Positions 21,148-28,416 of a stretch of 31,840 nt of DNA are shown here, one piece after another. How positions within the stretch are numbered: position 1 is the first letter of the stretch; each line of letters opens with the position of its first letter. Source of the DNA: a bacterium (lineage in GTDB: Bacteria; Hydrothermota; UBA3073; JACQXS01; JAUWAR01); NCBI GenBank assembly GCA_030601965.1, contig JAUWAR010000001.1, positions 1-31,840 on the forward strand, read 5' to 3'. Position numbers and translations under genes: made by a program. A model generated the notes under the pieces. That model was given only the letters and a program-made list of their open reading frames with translations. It had not been told where the DNA came from and did not search any database.

Positions 21148-21597
21148 CTATTTTCTGAGGTTCTCCTTTTGTTCTATTTCTGTCATTGTCTTGCCGTCCA
21201 TAGCCTCCAAGGCAATCATAAGCCTTCCAATAGGAAGCCCTATAACATCGGTGCCCAGTTTGACCCATTCCATTGTTCTAACATTTCGCTCCTTAAATTC
21301 TCTACCAACTCTTGGGCCTAAAAGCCATGCTGCAAAACATCCGCCAACCCCTGCCGCTTGATAACCCTTATACCAGCAAAGTGGGGCTCCTATAACCACA
21401 AGCTGCAACCACTCCTGTATTTCTATAGGCTTACCCTCATTCATCTCAAGTCCAATTCTTGGCCCAAGACAACAAGAGGCAAAGCCTGGCATCATCCCCC
21501 CCTCGCCTTTTGCTGGAGCAGTCTCTTGAGCAAATCCAGAGGAAAGAATGAAGCAGAAGACAATACTTATAAAAACTGACATCATAGCTTTACGCAT
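21148..21597 (-). CDS. Secreted protein with an internal duplication, family not recognised
   Basis: This 149-residue product has a clear signal peptide (MRKAMMSVFISIVFCFILSS, cut near GFAQ/E). The mature part has two related units, GFASCCLGPRIGLEMNEG (about residues 38-55) and CFAAWLLGPRVGREFKER (about 83-100), each followed by an E-W motif and a hydrophobic VVIG/DVIG step, so a unit of about 45 residues has been duplicated. Each unit pairs a Gly/Cys-rich hydrophobic patch with LGPRxG. The AGGAGGTGAT Shine-Dalgarno is close to perfect and fixes the start at 21597; a longer in-frame ATG at 21627 is upstream of it. A TTGACA promoter is present. Strong signals suggest high expression. Function unknown. 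Confidence 0.8.
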   Translation of the reverse strand: MRKAMMSVFISIVFCFILSSGFAQETAPAKGEGGMMPGFASCCLGPRIGLEMNEGKPIEIQEWLQLVVIGAPLCWYKGYQAAGVGGCFAAWLLGPRVGREFKERNVRTMEWVKLGTDVIGLPIGRLMIALEAMDGKTMTEIEQKENLRK

Positions 21598-21625
21598 AAT
21601 ATCACCTCCTCTTAATTTATTTAGC

Positions 21626-21656
21626 ATAATATTGCAAAAGTATGATAAAATGTCAA
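21626..21656 (-). promoter_or_regulatory. Promoter of the duplicated secreted-protein gene
   Basis: On the minus strand GTTCTTGACA (-35 at 21651-21656) is followed after 19 bases by TATTAT (21626-21631). The leader is about 20 bases and holds the strong Shine-Dalgarno. The spacer is longer than usual. Confidence 0.5.
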
Positions 21657-21706
21657 GAACTTTTTTTATTCCAAAATTTTTACCCCTTTTGCCGGCTTCA
21701 TAATGT

Positions 21707-22517
21707 TCACTGACTGGTTCCGAAAAGACAACATCCTATTGCACTACCCATAAGACACCCTGTAGTAGCATTTCTTACTTGGGCCTTTTTGCCTGCCTTT
21801 TTGTAACAACTTCTATAAGCGGAGACATACTCTGGCGACTTCCCCAGTAATCTAACTGCTGGTGGAGATGGTTCAATTATATAAGCGGCTCCGACAGTTA
21901 ATAAGGGAAATAGGCAACCAGCGCCCATCCAGAGTGTCTTATTTATGTCAGATTTAGCATCAAGTTTAGCTCGTAAACAAACATTCCAATAGTCGCCTTT
22001 TTCTGTTGGCGCTCTGGATATTGGCTCTTTGTATTTTGTAGGCACTTCTCTTCTTTCTGCGGTTTCAAATGTTCCTGTTGCAATCTGCTGAGCTATTTTA
22101 TAACAGGCATTTGGTATTTCACCTTCTGACCTGCACTGCACACTACGTGCAGATTCAATCTCGCCTGATGCAGTATTTATCATCCTTATATTTATAGTAT
22201 AAATCTCTCCCATAGCTATAACACTGCCTGTTACAACCAATTTCGCCCCCAACATTCTACCTATCTCTGAGGCAGTGCTTTCATCAAGCACTCCCGTCAT
22301 ACTAAGTTTCTGTTCAGATAAGACCTTTTCAAGTTTTGTCCGTTCAACTACTCTATATTCACCTGTATTTACAAGTTCCGTGCGCAGAAATTCTGCTACC
22401 CCTCTTGCCAAAGATGACCTTACTACTTATTGGTTCAAAATCAAGCACTGCTATCACAGGTTTCTGTGCCCATACGGTTGAGGCTGCTAACATAAATACT
22501 GCAATATATTTACACAT
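21707..22517 (-). CDS. CsgG/LpoB-like secreted protein, interrupted by a frameshift
   Basis: Translation starts at ATG 22517 behind a good Shine-Dalgarno (AAAGGAG) and gives a signal peptide CKYIAVFMLAASTVWA, then KPVIAVLDFEP, the CsgG-like first strand. The frame then fails; the +1 frame continues as LARGVAEFLRTELVNTGEY, RVVERTKLEKVLSEQ and GRMLGAKLVVTGSVIAMG, the standard core of CsgG/FlgO-like domains. One surplus base near 22425-22432 (AGTAGTAAGG) accounts for the break; the repaired product is about 269 residues. The C-terminal part has a hydrophobic hairpin and RLLGKSPEYVSAYRSCYKKA before a Gly/Cys-rich helix. An envelope regulatory or pore role is inferred. A start at TTG 22411 alone would lack the secretion signal. 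Confidence 0.75.
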
Positions 22518-22537
22518 AATAACTTCTCCTTTCGTAA

Positions 22538-22550
22538 GTGTAAATTACAC
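22538..22550. promoter_or_regulatory. Palindrome between tRNA-Gln and the CsgG-like gene
   Basis: GTGTAAATTACAC is a perfect palindrome around a central base. It lies at the 3' end of the tRNA transcript and about 20 bases before the next start codon. It could be an operator or processing hairpin; the stem is too short for a good terminator. Confidence 0.35.
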
Positions 22551-22551
22551 A

Positions 22552-22622
22552 CTGGGGAGCAAGGATTCGAACCTCGATACCAGGATCCAGAGTCCTGTGT
22601 CCTGCCGTTGGACGACTCCCCA
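22552..22622 (-). tRNA. tRNA-Gln (anticodon CUG)
   Basis: On the minus strand the acceptor arm TGGGGAG pairs with CTCCCCA, the anticodon stem-loop is CAGGA-CTCTGGA-TCCTG (anticodon CTG), and the T-loop GGTTCGAATCC is canonical. The discriminator base is G, as usual for Gln. The CCA end is not encoded. A weak promoter (TTGACT at 22717-22722, TAGACC 17 bases on) may drive it. It lies between the BatA-like gene and the CsgG-like gene. Confidence 0.95.
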
Positions 22623-22680
22623 AACTAAAAGTCTAAAATACCTAAATGCCTAAACACCTAAAATAAAATATCTTTTTACT
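22623..22680. repeat. CTAAAATACCTAAAT micro-repeat upstream of tRNA-Gln
   Basis: Degenerate copies of an 8-9-base word (CTAAAAGT, CTAAAATAC, CTAAATGC, CTAAACAC, CTAAAATA) fill the gap beside the tRNA. No coding frame is visible in this stretch. Confidence 0.7.
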
Positions 22681-22755
22681 CCTAATTTTTAAAGGTCTAA
22701 TTCCAGATAATGTAAAAGTCAAGAATTTAATTCCTAAAATTTTGTAATTTGGGAT

Positions 22756-24390
22756 TTAAAATCTGGAAATCCCAATCTTCCTTACTACAAGTTCTATAAT
22801 AAGTAATCCTAATACAAATAAAAGCAAAAATCTCTTCAAATGTAATCGCGACCAGGAGGTCGCTCCTACACTAATAACAGGAGAAAAGAAATTCTTACTT
22901 ATATTTACTGAAAACCCTTTCACATTTTCAAGTCTATAATTACCCATAATCTCTGGGGTGATATAGACATATAATCCAGTCTGTGTTTGTTTTGGAAATA
23001 GAGTAGTAACCCCTTGTGGAGTTACACACTTATAAGGTCTAAATTGGACAACCTTGAACCTTGCCTGGTCCCCGACAAGGAAATTTTGTTTCTCTTTCTC
23101 CTTTCCAGCTAAATAATAAACAGTGTTATAAATAAAAGGCACAAATAGAGGAGAGAGCACAAAATCACCTCCCTCTTTTATTAATGAAAAAAGAAAGTAT
23201 ATCACCCCGCAATCTTGCGGGGTGCCACCAGATTTTTCTACTATCGCTGGAGTGCCATCAGAAAAATATGCAATAACTTTTCCTGTGATAGTGGTATCAG
23301 CAGGAATGAATTTGATTTGTTTAATATCCTCTTTATTTAAACCCCAGAATACTGGATGTGAAAAATCTATCCTTGAGAGATTAAGAAAAGAGAGATGTGA
23401 GATGTGAGATGTGAGATGTGGGTAACAGATAAGACTTCCTTTATCTGGTTGGAAACTTGGGTATTCCATAAATATCATTACATCAAAATTGGGTTTAGGG
23501 GTCTCAGATATTTTAACCTCAACAGGTGTAGAAACCTCAGGTGGTGAGAGTGCGTTCTTCACATAAAATGTAGCAGATTCCTCACCAACAATAAGAATCT
23601 TTAGAGGTTCCTGCTCGGGATATGTAAAATATCTCCTGTTATCAATCTCAAAATCATCTCTGCCTCTTATCTCTATAAAACCAGAACTTCCAGTGAAGGT
23701 TTTATTTAGAGGAAATATTACAGTAGAAACTGATAAAGGTTGTATCTGTGCCCTTTTTCCAAACAGGTTCTCTCCCATAGATAGTTCAGCGATTATCTCC
23801 TTTTCTATTTTAGAGAAGTTTCTTATTACTGCACAGACTTTAGGATTATCAGAAAGAGGGTTAAGAATAAATAAACTATCTATTCCAAGACTATTTTTTG
23901 AAGACTCAATTTCTATTTTCTTGATGCCCTGTTTTACAGGCTTGTCTTTTTCTGTAATAACGCAACTTCTTTCTGGTAAATCAAGAAGAGAGAACTTTTT
24001 ATAAACCCATCTTGCATCTTTATTTAGTTCTTCTCCGGAAGTGAGGATACAAAATGCCCCTTTTCTTTGTAATTTTAATGCAATCTCCTTACCTTTTTCA
24101 AAAACTGGGTGCATAGTATATGAATTATCAAGTATAACAAGTCTTGCTTTCCTTCTTATTACAGGATTTGCAAATGCAAAAACAAGTAATAGGATAGCAA
24201 GTGTCCTTATAATAAGAAGAATTATATCCTTAAGTTTTAGAAATCCTCTTTCTCCTTTCTCTGCTTTTCGTAATAGTTGTATTGATGGGAAAAATTTCTT
24301 TTGCATTCTTGTTCTTGCCACAAGATGTATAATAAAAGGAATAGGAACAGCGAAAAGTCCAAAGAGAAACAAAGGATTTAGAAATGCCAT
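22756..24390 (-). CDS. BatA-type membrane protein with VWA-like domain
   Basis: This 544-residue protein opens with the BatA N-terminal pattern: FLNPLFLFGLFAVPIPFIIH, then RTRMQKKFFPSIQLLRK and a second helix IILLIIRTLAILLLVFAFANP. A VWA-like strand LVILDNSYTM follows (DxSxT-type metal site), then a large extracytoplasmic region and one C-terminal helix (FLLLFVLGLLIIELVV). With the DUF58 gene just upstream it forms the core of the MoxR/DUF58/VWA group linked to envelope assembly; MoxR is absent from the window. Three repeat-derived in-frame segments are visible, at 22848, 23203 and 23391. Confidence 0.82.
   Translation of the reverse strand: MAFLNPLFLFGLFAVPIPFIIHLVARTRMQKKFFPSIQLLRKAEKGERGFLKLKDIILLIIRTLAILLLVFAFANPVIRRKARLVILDNSYTMHPVFEKGKEIALKLQRKGAFCILTSGEELNKDARWVYKKFSLLDLPERSCVITEKDKPVKQGIKKIEIESSKNSLGIDSLFILNPLSDNPKVCAVIRNFSKIEKEIIAELSMGENLFGKRAQIQPLSVSTVIFPLNKTFTGSSGFIEIRGRDDFEIDNRRYFTYPEQEPLKILIVGEESATFYVKNALSPPEVSTPVEVKISETPKPNFDVMIFMEYPSFQPDKGSLICYPHLTSHISHLSFLNLSRIDFSHPVFWGLNKEDIKQIKFIPADTTITGKVIAYFSDGTPAIVEKSGGTPQDCGVIYFLFSLIKEGGDFVLSPLFVPFIYNTVYYLAGKEKEKQNFLVGDQARFKVVQFRPYKCVTPQGVTTLFPKQTQTGLYVYITPEIMGNYRLENVKGFSVNISKNFFSPVISVGATSWSRLHLKRFLLLFVLGLLIIELVVRKIGISRF
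22848..22863. repeat. In-frame palindrome near the end of the BatA-like gene
   Basis: GCGACC-AGGA-GGTCGC is a perfect hairpin followed by TCCTAC. With GTAGGAGCGACC on the minus strand it matches a repeat type common in many bacteria (recalled). It encodes VGATSWSR just before the last membrane helix. Confidence 0.82.
23203..23224. repeat. In-frame 22-base palindrome in the BatA-like gene
   Basis: CACCCCGCA-ATCT-TGCGGGGTG has a perfect nine-base stem. On the minus strand it is read as GTPQDCGV between two strands of the extracytoplasmic region. Confidence 0.85.
23391..23422. repeat. GAGATGT tandem micro-repeat in the BatA-like gene
   Basis: Four tandem copies of the 7-base unit GAGATGT are read on the minus strand as PHLTSHISHLS. 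As the unit is not a multiple of three, the peptide period is seven residues over 21 bases. Confidence 0.85.
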
Positions 24391-24412
24391 AATTTAGTGG
24401 GTTAATCGTTTC

Positions 24413-25291
24413 CTAAACTACTTTCCTTGCAGCAAGATAAAAAAGAAGAGCATTCTCAAGAGGATGCGAGGTATTGATAAATGTATAGTCAATCTCTTTG
24501 GACCTCAGGTCAGTTTTATATCTCCCGCGCCATCTATTGAACTCATTAAGGTAAGAATCTCTAATCTCTGGTCCTGTTTTAATTTCATCGTTTTTCTCAA
24601 GGTCTCTGAAGATAAATCCATCTTTAAATGGGAATAAAATCTCTGCACTATCCATAATATGGAAGACAATTACCTCATTTTTCTTACCCTTGAAGACTTT
24701 TAATGAATGGATTGTCGCCTCAGGCGACTTATCAAGAAGGTCCGAAATAAGTATTACGAGACCCCTTCTTTTGATTCTTGCTGCAAGTTTTAACAAAATA
24801 GATGCGATATCTGTCTCTCCACCTGTGTTTTGTGTTTCAAGAACATTCATAATATGTCCAAGATGAGCCTTGGTGCTACCTGGAGACAAGAAATGTTCTA
24901 TACTACTATTAAAAGTGGTAAGTGATACTGCGTCTTTTTGATTTATGAGCAGATATGAAAGAGAGGCAGCCAAATACGCCCCATATTCAAATTTTGAGAT
25001 GCCATTTGATGTATATGACATTGAATTTGAGGCATCAAGAATTATATAGGCTGATAGATTAGTCTCTTCTTCAAATTGTTTTGTATAGAGTCTTTGTCTT
25101 CTTGCATATACCTTCCAGTCTATTCTTTTTGGTGCATCCCCTGGCATATAAGGTCTATGTTCTGTGAACTCAAGGGAAAAGCCATGGTATGGCGACTTAT
25201 GTAGCCCCACCATAAGTCCTTCAACAACGAGTCTTGCTCTTAACTCCATAGACTCAATCTTTGATAATATCTTGGGGTCAAGATATTTCAT
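24413..25291 (-). CDS. DUF58 protein with VWA domain
   Basis: This 292-residue protein has the DUF58 start LDPKILSKIESMELRARLVVEG, the diagnostic EHRPYMPGDAPKRIDWKVYA, a metal-site strand IILDASNSMSY (MIDAS DxSxS), and a later LVILISDLLD strand. DUF58 proteins work with MoxR ATPases and BatA-type membrane proteins; the next gene downstream is BatA-like, 22 bases away. No membrane helix is visible. Residues near DKSPEATIH are coded by a GTCGCC-TCA-GGCGAC palindrome (24714-24728), although the length there is close to family norm, so an insertion is not certain. Confidence 0.9.
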   Translation of the reverse strand: MKYLDPKILSKIESMELRARLVVEGLMVGLHKSPYHGFSLEFTEHRPYMPGDAPKRIDWKVYARRQRLYTKQFEEETNLSAYIILDASNSMSYTSNGISKFEYGAYLAASLSYLLINQKDAVSLTTFNSSIEHFLSPGSTKAHLGHIMNVLETQNTGGETDIASILLKLAARIKRRGLVILISDLLDKSPEATIHSLKVFKGKKNEVIVFHIMDSAEILFPFKDGFIFRDLEKNDEIKTGPEIRDSYLNEFNRWRGRYKTDLRSKEIDYTFINTSHPLENALLFYLAARKVV

Positions 25292-25372
25292 TGGTTATTA
25301 GTTATTGGTTTGTAGTTATTGGTATTTTATTCTATTTTATCTATGAACAATGAACTATCAACTATGAACCTA
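25292..25372. repeat. Inverted micro-repeat between yidC and the DUF58 gene
   Basis: GGTTATTAGTTATTGG-type words on one side and CTATGAACAATGAACTATC words on the other form a loose inverted pair. The latter carries the yidC stop codon and encodes its last residues (GS). The words match those after hslV (31-92). Confidence 0.8.
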
Positions 25373-26996
25373 TTTGTGCATACTTTTTGCGGATAAGATA
25401 TGACTGGATATTTGAGAACATATTATAGACACACCAATATAACACTATTCCAGCAGGAAATCTCAGGAATATAACAGTCATAAATATTGGCATGAAATAC
25501 ATCATCATTTTCTGTTGTTGGTTTTGAGTATTGGCTGTACCTTGCAGCTTAGTCTGGAGGAACATCATACCACCCATCAGTAAAGGCAAGATATAATAGG
25601 GGTCTCTATAAGAGAGGTCATCAATCCAGTGAGGAACAAAGGTCGCCCCCCTCATGGCTATAGTAGTTTGAAGTATCGCATAGAGTGCAAAGAATACAGG
25701 CATCTGGAAAATCATTGGAAGACAACCGCCCACTGGATTCACCTTATGTTTTTTATAAATCTCCATCGTCTCCTTATTTAATCTCTGTGGGTCTTTTTTG
25801 TATTTCTGTCGCAGAGCCTGGATTTTAGGTTGAATTCTCTGCATATCCATCATAGATTTATGCTGGGTTTTGGTAAAAGGATAAAACACAACCGTCATAA
25901 GTAAAGAGAAAACTATTATCACCAATCCAAAATTTGGTATAAATTTATGTAAGCCTAGGAAAATTTTAAGGACAAATCGTGATATAGGTCTTATCCATTT
26001 AAATCCAAAATAGCAGGCATTTTCCAGACCAGTCCCCATCTTCTTCATTTTATCATAATCAAGAGGCCCTGTATAGATTTTGAAACAAAATTCATCTCTT
26101 GCCCTTGTTGTAAGGGATATTCCAATCCTCATTGAACTCGGGTCTTTAGGTGTAGGAGGTGCCATAGCACACATACAGCCTGCACCTCCACCAATTCTCT
26201 CTTTGCCAAATCTTTTAATTGAATACTCTATAGTTTCTATTTTTTGTGGTATAATTGCGGCAAGGAAATATTTATTTTTTATCCCAACCCAGTTTATATT
26301 ACCAGGACTTATGAACTCTGTTGTATCAAGTGAATTTACATTCTTGAAAAGGGGTTCGGGATTCTCTCCAGTAGATGCAACCCCTGCAAAATACCTCAAC
26401 TCTTCTGCGACATCCCTTTCTGTAGCATTTAACCCGGAGTTTACTAAAATCTTATACTTCTCCACATCTTCAACTTTTAAGGATAAATCTGCCATATAAC
26501 TTGTATCGTTAAAAGTATATTCCTTCTTTAATAATCTTTTCTCAATATTTAATCCATAGACTATATAATTTTTATCTCTCTTTAGTATCTGGAACACATT
26601 ATCTTTCAAGTCAACAGATGTTCCGTTCATAATAAGCATATCTGTAAATGCTTTTTGTCCTTCAGGTATGAGTTCAACATCTCTCTTCTCCTGATCTTTA
26701 TATTTTTTAAGTTGAATACTCTTGATAGATGCCCCTTTTGATGTAAGAATCACCCTCATAAGAGGGGTCTCAATTGTATCAAGAACAGATGTCAGATCTA
26801 ATGTCTCAGGCATAAGAGTCTTGCCTGCCCGGCCGAGGACTTCTGTCCTCTCTCTTCTCTTTTCTCTCTCCTCTGTTCTAATTTCTGGTTCCCGACCTGG
26901 AACTGGTTCCTTAGGAGCTCTGGAGACCATAAGCCAGTTCCAGAATATAAGAATCAAAAAGATTAAAATTATGGCTAAAAAACTTCGCTTTTCCAT
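25362..26996 (-). CDS. yidC: Membrane protein insertase YidC
   Basis: YidC inserts and folds inner-membrane proteins, alone or with SecYEG. The 544-residue Gram-negative form is present: N-terminal helix FLAIILIFLILIFWNWLMV, a large periplasmic beta-domain (about residues 60-330), then the conserved core with FGLVIIVFSLLMTVVFYPFT, MQRIQPKIQALRQKYKKDPQRL, GGCLPMIFQMPVFFALYAIL and a final helix with FPAGIVLYWCVYNMFSNIQS. The linker after the first helix (ERTEVLGRAG) contains a GAGGAC-TTCT-GTCCTC palindrome (26835-26850). The gene follows yidD after a short micro-repeat gap and ends in repeat words. Confidence 0.96.
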   Translation of the reverse strand: MEKRSFLAIILIFLILIFWNWLMVSRAPKEPVPGREPEIRTEEREKRRERTEVLGRAGKTLMPETLDLTSVLDTIETPLMRVILTSKGASIKSIQLKKYKDQEKRDVELIPEGQKAFTDMLIMNGTSVDLKDNVFQILKRDKNYIVYGLNIEKRLLKKEYTFNDTSYMADLSLKVEDVEKYKILVNSGLNATERDVAEELRYFAGVASTGENPEPLFKNVNSLDTTEFISPGNINWVGIKNKYFLAAIIPQKIETIEYSIKRFGKERIGGGAGCMCAMAPPTPKDPSSMRIGISLTTRARDEFCFKIYTGPLDYDKMKKMGTGLENACYFGFKWIRPISRFVLKIFLGLHKFIPNFGLVIIVFSLLMTVVFYPFTKTQHKSMMDMQRIQPKIQALRQKYKKDPQRLNKETMEIYKKHKVNPVGGCLPMIFQMPVFFALYAILQTTIAMRGATFVPHWIDDLSYRDPYYILPLLMGGMMFLQTKLQGTANTQNQQQKMMMYFMPIFMTVIFLRFPAGIVLYWCVYNMFSNIQSYLIRKKYAQIGS

Positions 26997-27032
26997 ATTA
27001 TTTTTGCATTTCGATATTTGATTTTTGCATTT

Positions 27033-27239
27033 TTACGGTACCGGGTCATATCCTCCCTTTGAGAGAGGATTACACCTTAAAATCCTCCATATTCCCAACA
27101 TAAGACCTTTCAAAACTCCATATTTTTCTACTGATTCTATTGCATATTCCGAGCAGGATGGATAATACTTACAGGTTTGAGGCAAAAATGTAGATATAAG
27201 AATCTGATAAGTTCTGATTAAAAAATCAATTAATCGCAT
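27033..27239 (-). CDS. yidD: Membrane protein insertion efficiency factor YidD
   Basis: This 68-residue protein has the standard motif set: LIRTYQILISTFLPQTCKYY, PSCSEYAIESVEKYGVLKG, RILRCNPLSKGGYDPV. It lies in the usual place between rnpA, which it overlaps by 14 bases, and yidC. It aids insertion of YidC/Sec substrates. Unlike the second copy at 20743 it has no signal peptide. Confidence 0.95.
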   Translation of the reverse strand: MRLIDFLIRTYQILISTFLPQTCKYYPSCSEYAIESVEKYGVLKGLMLGIWRILRCNPLSKGGYDPVP

Positions 27240-27561
27240 TTTTTAAGAGCATCTCCAAATTCTCTTTCAATTCCCAGAAATCTAAATCTTCTGCACCTTT
27301 ATGGGCTATTATTAGCATATCTATTCCTTTTTTAACCTCGGAATTTCTATAAATCTCCCTCAATCTCCGTTTGAGTTTATTTCTCTTCACCGCTCCTTTT
27401 ATCTTCCTTGAAATAATAAATGCAACTCTGGACTCACCGCCTCCACCATCCCTCTCCTTAAAAATAACACTGATTACATCTTTCCTTCTCTGTTTTCCTT
27501 GTTCAAAGAGCAAATCAAAATCTTTCTTCTTTGTTATTCTCTCTTGTTTGGACACTTCCAA
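27226..27561 (-). CDS. rnpA: Ribonuclease P protein component RnpA
   Basis: This 111-residue basic protein binds the RNase P RNA and helps remove tRNA 5' leaders. The RNR motif KGAVKRNKLKRRLREIYR and the N-terminal KKKDFDLLFEQGKQ are clear. The frame opens with TTG at 27561; GTG at 27555 is an equally good start. The usual upstream neighbour rpmH is absent: only 81 bases separate this gene from the divergent lgt, and no ribosomal L34-like frame fits there. Confidence 0.93.
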   Translation of the reverse strand: MEVSKQERITKKKDFDLLFEQGKQRRKDVISVIFKERDGGGGESRVAFIISRKIKGAVKRNKLKRRLREIYRNSEVKKGIDMLIIAHKGAEDLDFWELKENLEMLLKNAIN

Positions 27562-27583
27562 GTCTGTATTGATGCTCTATGTT

Positions 27584-27607
27584 TGTCAAGATATTTTTAT
27601 CTTGACA
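27584..27607. promoter_or_regulatory. Back-to-back -35 palindrome between rnpA and lgt
   Basis: Ten-base perfect arms TGTCAAGATA and TATCTTGACA flank TTTT. Each arm carries a CTTGACA -35 box pointing outward, to rnpA (minus) and lgt (plus). Clear -10 boxes at normal spacing are not seen on either side, so exact start sites are open. Confidence 0.55.
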
Positions 27608-27642
27608 TCTTTTAAGTTTATACTTCACAGTGCTAACTTGAA

Positions 27643-28416
27643 ATGTATCGCACTATTTTACAGATTGGACCCATTAACATAAGGTCATGGGGACTTATGC
27701 TCGCTATAGCATTTATTGTCGGAATAATTATTGCCGAAAAAAGGGCAAAAAAATATGGATTATTACCTCAACAAGTAGTAAATCTTGGGCTAATCATAAT
27801 TATAGCAGGTGTAGCCGGTGCAAGATTACTATTCATCTTTGAGCATATTAAGGATTTTACAGCCAACCCCTACGAGATATTCGCTGTATGGGCAGGAGGA
27901 CTTAGTTATTACGGAGGCTTTATCCTTGCTTTTCTCTGTGCTTTCTTTTATCTTAAGAAAAATAAAATTCCTGTAGGAGCAATGATGAATGTCCTCGCCC
28001 CTTCACTTGCTATTGGCTTTTTCATCGGAAGAATAGGATGTTTTTTGAATGGTTGTTGTTTTGGCGAACCTACCACAATGCCCTGGGGGGTAGTCTTTCC
28101 AGAAGACGCACCTGCAAGATGGATATATGAAGAGGCAATTAAACTACATCCCACTCAACTCTATTCCTCTTTATCGGGACTTATAAGTTTCTTTATCCTG
28201 CTCCTGTTAGAGAAAAAATTCAAATTCATCAGAAGAGATGGTCTTTTATGTTTTTCTTTTTTTATTTTATACGGATTATGGCGATTTATTATAGAATTCT
28301 TCAGACACCACGAATCTTACATTGTAGGCTGGTTCACAGAAGGCCAGGCACTTTCCATAGCAATTATTATATTCTCTGTAAGTATGATTTGGTGGAAGGT
28401 TAAGAAATCAAAATGA
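27643..28416 (+). CDS. lgt: Prolipoprotein diacylglyceryl transferase Lgt
   Basis: This polytopic inner-membrane enzyme transfers diacylglyceryl from phosphatidylglycerol to the lipobox cysteine, the first step of lipoprotein maturation. The 257 residues include the family signature GRIGCFLNGCCFG (about residue 128), WAGGLSYYGGFI with the conserved motif near residue 85, and HPTQLYSS. Several lipobox proteins in this window (LptC, the Ig-like lipoprotein) would be substrates. The stop overlaps the comF start (ATGA). Confidence 0.96.
   Translation: MYRTILQIGPINIRSWGLMLAIAFIVGIIIAEKRAKKYGLLPQQVVNLGLIIIIAGVAGARLLFIFEHIKDFTANPYEIFAVWAGGLSYYGGFILAFLCAFFYLKKNKIPVGAMMNVLAPSLAIGFFIGRIGCFLNGCCFGEPTTMPWGVVFPEDAPARWIYEEAIKLHPTQLYSSLSGLISFFILLLLEKKFKFIRRDGLLCFSFFILYGLWRFIIEFFRHHESYIVGWFTEGQALSIAIIIFSVSMIWWKVKKSK

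Noticed and set aside
23391..23422. Tandem units as a CRISPR array
   Set aside because: Units are 7 bases without spacers; no array with 25-40-base repeats and unique spacers occurs in the window.
24714..24728. Palindrome GTCGCC-TCA-GGCGAC in the DUF58 gene as an insertion
   Set aside because: The protein length there is close to family norm, so it may be chance; it was not counted among the certain in-frame elements.
26835..26850. Palindrome GAGGAC-TTCT-GTCCTC in yidC as an insertion
   Set aside because: It lies in the variable linker after the first helix, where length cannot be judged without alignment.
27619..27624. TATACT as the lgt -10 box
   Set aside because: It lies only 11 bases from TTGACA, too near for a normal promoter.
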